Shown here: one piece after another, positions 63,301 through 64,000 of the stretch
How positions within the stretch are numbered: the first letter of the stretch is position 1
Layout of the letters: every line of letters begins with the position of its first letter
Origin: Peribacillus acanthi
Lineage (GTDB): Bacteria; Bacillota; Bacilli; Bacillales; DSM-1321
Assembly: GCF_003073175.1 (NCBI RefSeq)
Contig: NZ_QBBX01000001.1
Location: forward strand, 144,103-208,102
DNA length: 64,000 nucleotides
Direction: 5' to 3'
Translations under genes and position numbers: made by a program
Notes under the pieces: generated by a model
Told to the model about the DNA's origin: nothing
The model's database searches: none
Seen by the model: the letters and a program-made list of their open reading frames with translations, nothing else

Positions 63301-63911
63301 AAGTACTTGCTAAAGGTAGCGTAACTGTTGGTGCTAAAACAGCTACTGCAACTGTTGCAACTGGTGAAGTTCAAGAAGCCTTTAACGGTTTGAAAATTAA
63401 ATTTGTTCAAGATGGTACTTCTACAGGAAATCCAGCGGCATCATATAATGCTACTACAAATGAAGTAACAGTTTCTTTAGGATATGTTGATGCTAATAAT
63501 ACTTTAGCTCTTATGAACACTGCAATCCAAGGGTTGACTGATAATGGAAACATTGATTTCAGTACAATTACACTAACTGGTACTGCATTAGCATTTGCTG
63601 ACGTTGCTGCTGCTCAAACGATTACACTAGCAGGTGGAGTATCACTAACTGCTGCTCAAGTAGGTGAATATGAATTCACTCTTGAAAACAACTTAACTGT
63701 TGGTGATGTAATTACTCTTAACGGTAAAACTTATGTAGCAGGTACTGACTTTGTAGTAGGTTCTTCTGCTACAGTAACAGCTGCTAACTTAGCTGCTGCT
63801 ATCGTAGGAAAAGATACTCGTTTCGCTACAGCTGTTGCTGCTGTTGGAGTAATCACATTAACAGATGCAGTTGCTGACGGTGCTGCAGCTCCTACATTAT
63901 CAATCAAATAA
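60342..63911 (+). CDS. S-layer protein with three N-terminal SLH domains
   Basis: 1189 residues. Signal peptide MAYQPKSYRKFVATAATATL... with cleavage near residue 30-31 (SLA/AF), close to OlpA-type S-layer proteins of Bacillus. Three SLH repeats (about 32-75, 92-135, 152-205) bind the pyruvylated wall polymer. The rest (about 215-1189) is a chain of Ig-like/Big domains rich in Thr, Ala, Val and Ser, with no cysteine seen. Codon use is narrow (GCT, ACT, GTA, AAC), as in very highly expressed genes. Ribosome site GGGGAGG. The stop at 63909 is genuine. It lies beside csaB and polymer genes, the usual S-layer locus. Confidence 0.95.
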   Translation: MAYQPKSYRKFVATAATATLVASAVAPVASLAAFKDVQGEELTKAVDFVVAEKIAQGYADGVTFGTADSVKRIDAAVMIAKALKLDPATATASTFTDVPKDRAGYVNALYAIGAVNGKTTTQFDVSSNITRAEMAKILVDAFGLVANNNSGTTYSDVSPRFKNYVKAIVDNGAMDAASATSFGAEAKITRGEVATALYRIMNKAVAPSVVGVSAINATTVEVAFKDAVTDVESLDFSIEGLKISNAAVKQTDSKVVVLTTEAQTGDKEYTVKSGETTLGKFKGLSAVIPTGIKVTTPSIQGTLGKEVTVKASVTVPEGQSKAGIPVTFNITNSGSLNAPQVVEVKTNADGVASYSYTRYQASNDSVVAYSTGDRTKFSTGTVYWANSLTLTEVTESNTLANGAKKVYKVKANSYATAYDAAGNALYNYVNVAFAENLDVTPDKLVRGVNVIDTGVTTNASYPSQVTTGGVNEVRVKVNASGEATFTLTGANASVTPIVFVDADTKNGKLGATELQASASTVKFELTHTLGLAITAKGVTNAAAMNASGVGVGGRDYTVTVTDKDGKVAPAGTKAYVTFAEGSYSTDKAAYILNADGSYTPVNKNTRYEITVTGTKGEATFTLVGNRDAFAAPTVYLETGSEFALDKNDLQVVGETTYFVNAVVTNATLTATNAAGKAVSTLPSSQSAFFNYQSVDQNGFDYYVGTGSYEVSYQVTAHFADVTVFGTFGSKLVKKGTTETVKVQASAGKASLEVRSENVSSNVTVQASASQVSLPNQSATIAFTKGTQLPSVYTGAVTTINTATNSLTFAGYDAVKYSTSSFKNAAGVVIDEAKFESLVGAGLAAGDNVLVTAVQNADGTYTLEIESITPVTPGTPGTGTISTAVLSADGTKLTLTFDKNLLASSVVAGDFTTSDVAETIAIGSVSGNTVVLNVTNVAAASTVDVVADNIVFADGTSNAVLSKAITQPVVNKISVLTTNDANVKAAAEVLAKGSVTVGAKTATATVATGEVQEAFNGLKIKFVQDGTSTGNPAASYNATTNEVTVSLGYVDANNTLALMNTAIQGLTDNGNIDFSTITLTGTALAFADVAAAQTITLAGGVSLTAAQVGEYEFTLENNLTVGDVITLNGKTYVAGTDFVVGSSATVTAANLAAAIVGKDTRFATAVAAVGVITLTDAVADGAAAPTLSIK

Positions 63912-63925
63912 TTTTATGAAATATC

Positions 63926-63940
63926 TGGTGTCAGACACCA
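63926..63940 (+). repeat. TGGTGTCAGACACCA inverted repeat after the S-layer gene
   Basis: Perfect 7-bp arms around one base, 15 bp after the stop. No clear T tract, so its role as terminator is uncertain. It resembles a short element seen in many Bacillaceae intergenic regions. Confidence 0.6.
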
Positions 63941-64000
63941 TAGCCATCAAGTTAAGCAAATTATTACCACTTTAAGATAAAAAAGCCTATTCTTTCTATA

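Noticed and set aside
1..64000. tRNA or rRNA genes
   Set aside because: No cloverleaf with CCA-type end or rRNA stretch was recognised on either strand.

Overview
The window looks like a chromosomal segment of a low-GC, endospore-forming, flagellated member of the Bacillaceae that carries an S-layer. The first 25 kb follow a gene order known from Bacillus subtilis (ywzB-ywmB-murA-spoIID-spoIIQ-spoIIID-mbl-flhO-flhP-fabZ ... ywpF-ssbB ... ywqA-ywqB). They carry sporulation genes with candidate sigma-E and sigma-F promoters, a sigma-D promoter in front of flhO, and a ComK-type box in front of ssbB. I do not commit to a genus. There are no rRNA or tRNA genes and no transposase, integrase or phage genes.

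Layout. 1-1.2 kb: end of the trp operon. 1.3-14.6 kb: housekeeping, cell-wall, sporulation, flagellar and competence genes. 14.9-18.7 kb: a large secreted subtilisin. 19-29 kb: an Xre regulator, the SNF2 helicase/SWIM pair ywqAB, an orphan PlcR-like regulator, a probable small RNA, a frameshifted NERD gene and a CorA-like membrane protein. 28.9-36 kb: a biofilm-matrix island with a class D sortase, a SinR paralogue, a partly duplicated TapA-position gene, SipW, two TasA/CalY-family fibre proteins and an LPNTA wall-anchored protein. It ends with a 44-codon sinI behind a c-di-GMP-I riboswitch, convergent with a second sinR. 36-50 kb: exported Ig-like proteins and four SLH-domain enzymes (trypsin-like protease, amidase, subtilisin, NlpC/P60) plus an SLH glucosaminidase. 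Set among them is a PlcR-like regulator followed by a secreted precursor made of near-identical 15-residue peptides. 50.7-64 kb: wall-polymer genes (MurJ, glycosyltransferases, CsaB pyruvyl transferase, UDP-ManNAc dehydrogenase, TagA-type transferase, polymerase/ligase) and the S-layer gene itself.

How it fits together. CsaB pyruvylates the secondary wall polymer to which SLH domains bind, so the 52-59 kb genes would make the anchor used by the S-layer protein and the SLH enzymes. SinR paralogues would repress the matrix operon through GTTCTTT-type sites. c-di-GMP would act on SinI through the riboswitch. The class D sortase would attach the LPNTA protein to peptidoglycan as a foot for the TasA-like fibres. 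The repeat-peptide gene is the strongest candidate for an undescribed signalling system.

A further unexplained structure runs through the intergenic regions. Eleven arrays, each of five copies of a short TTCGGTAATAAA-like motif at a near-invariant 21-nt spacing, lie at 5.0, 8.8-9.2, 18.8-19.1, 26.2 and 50.0-50.7 kb. A looser 20-nt array of another motif lies at 52.3 kb.
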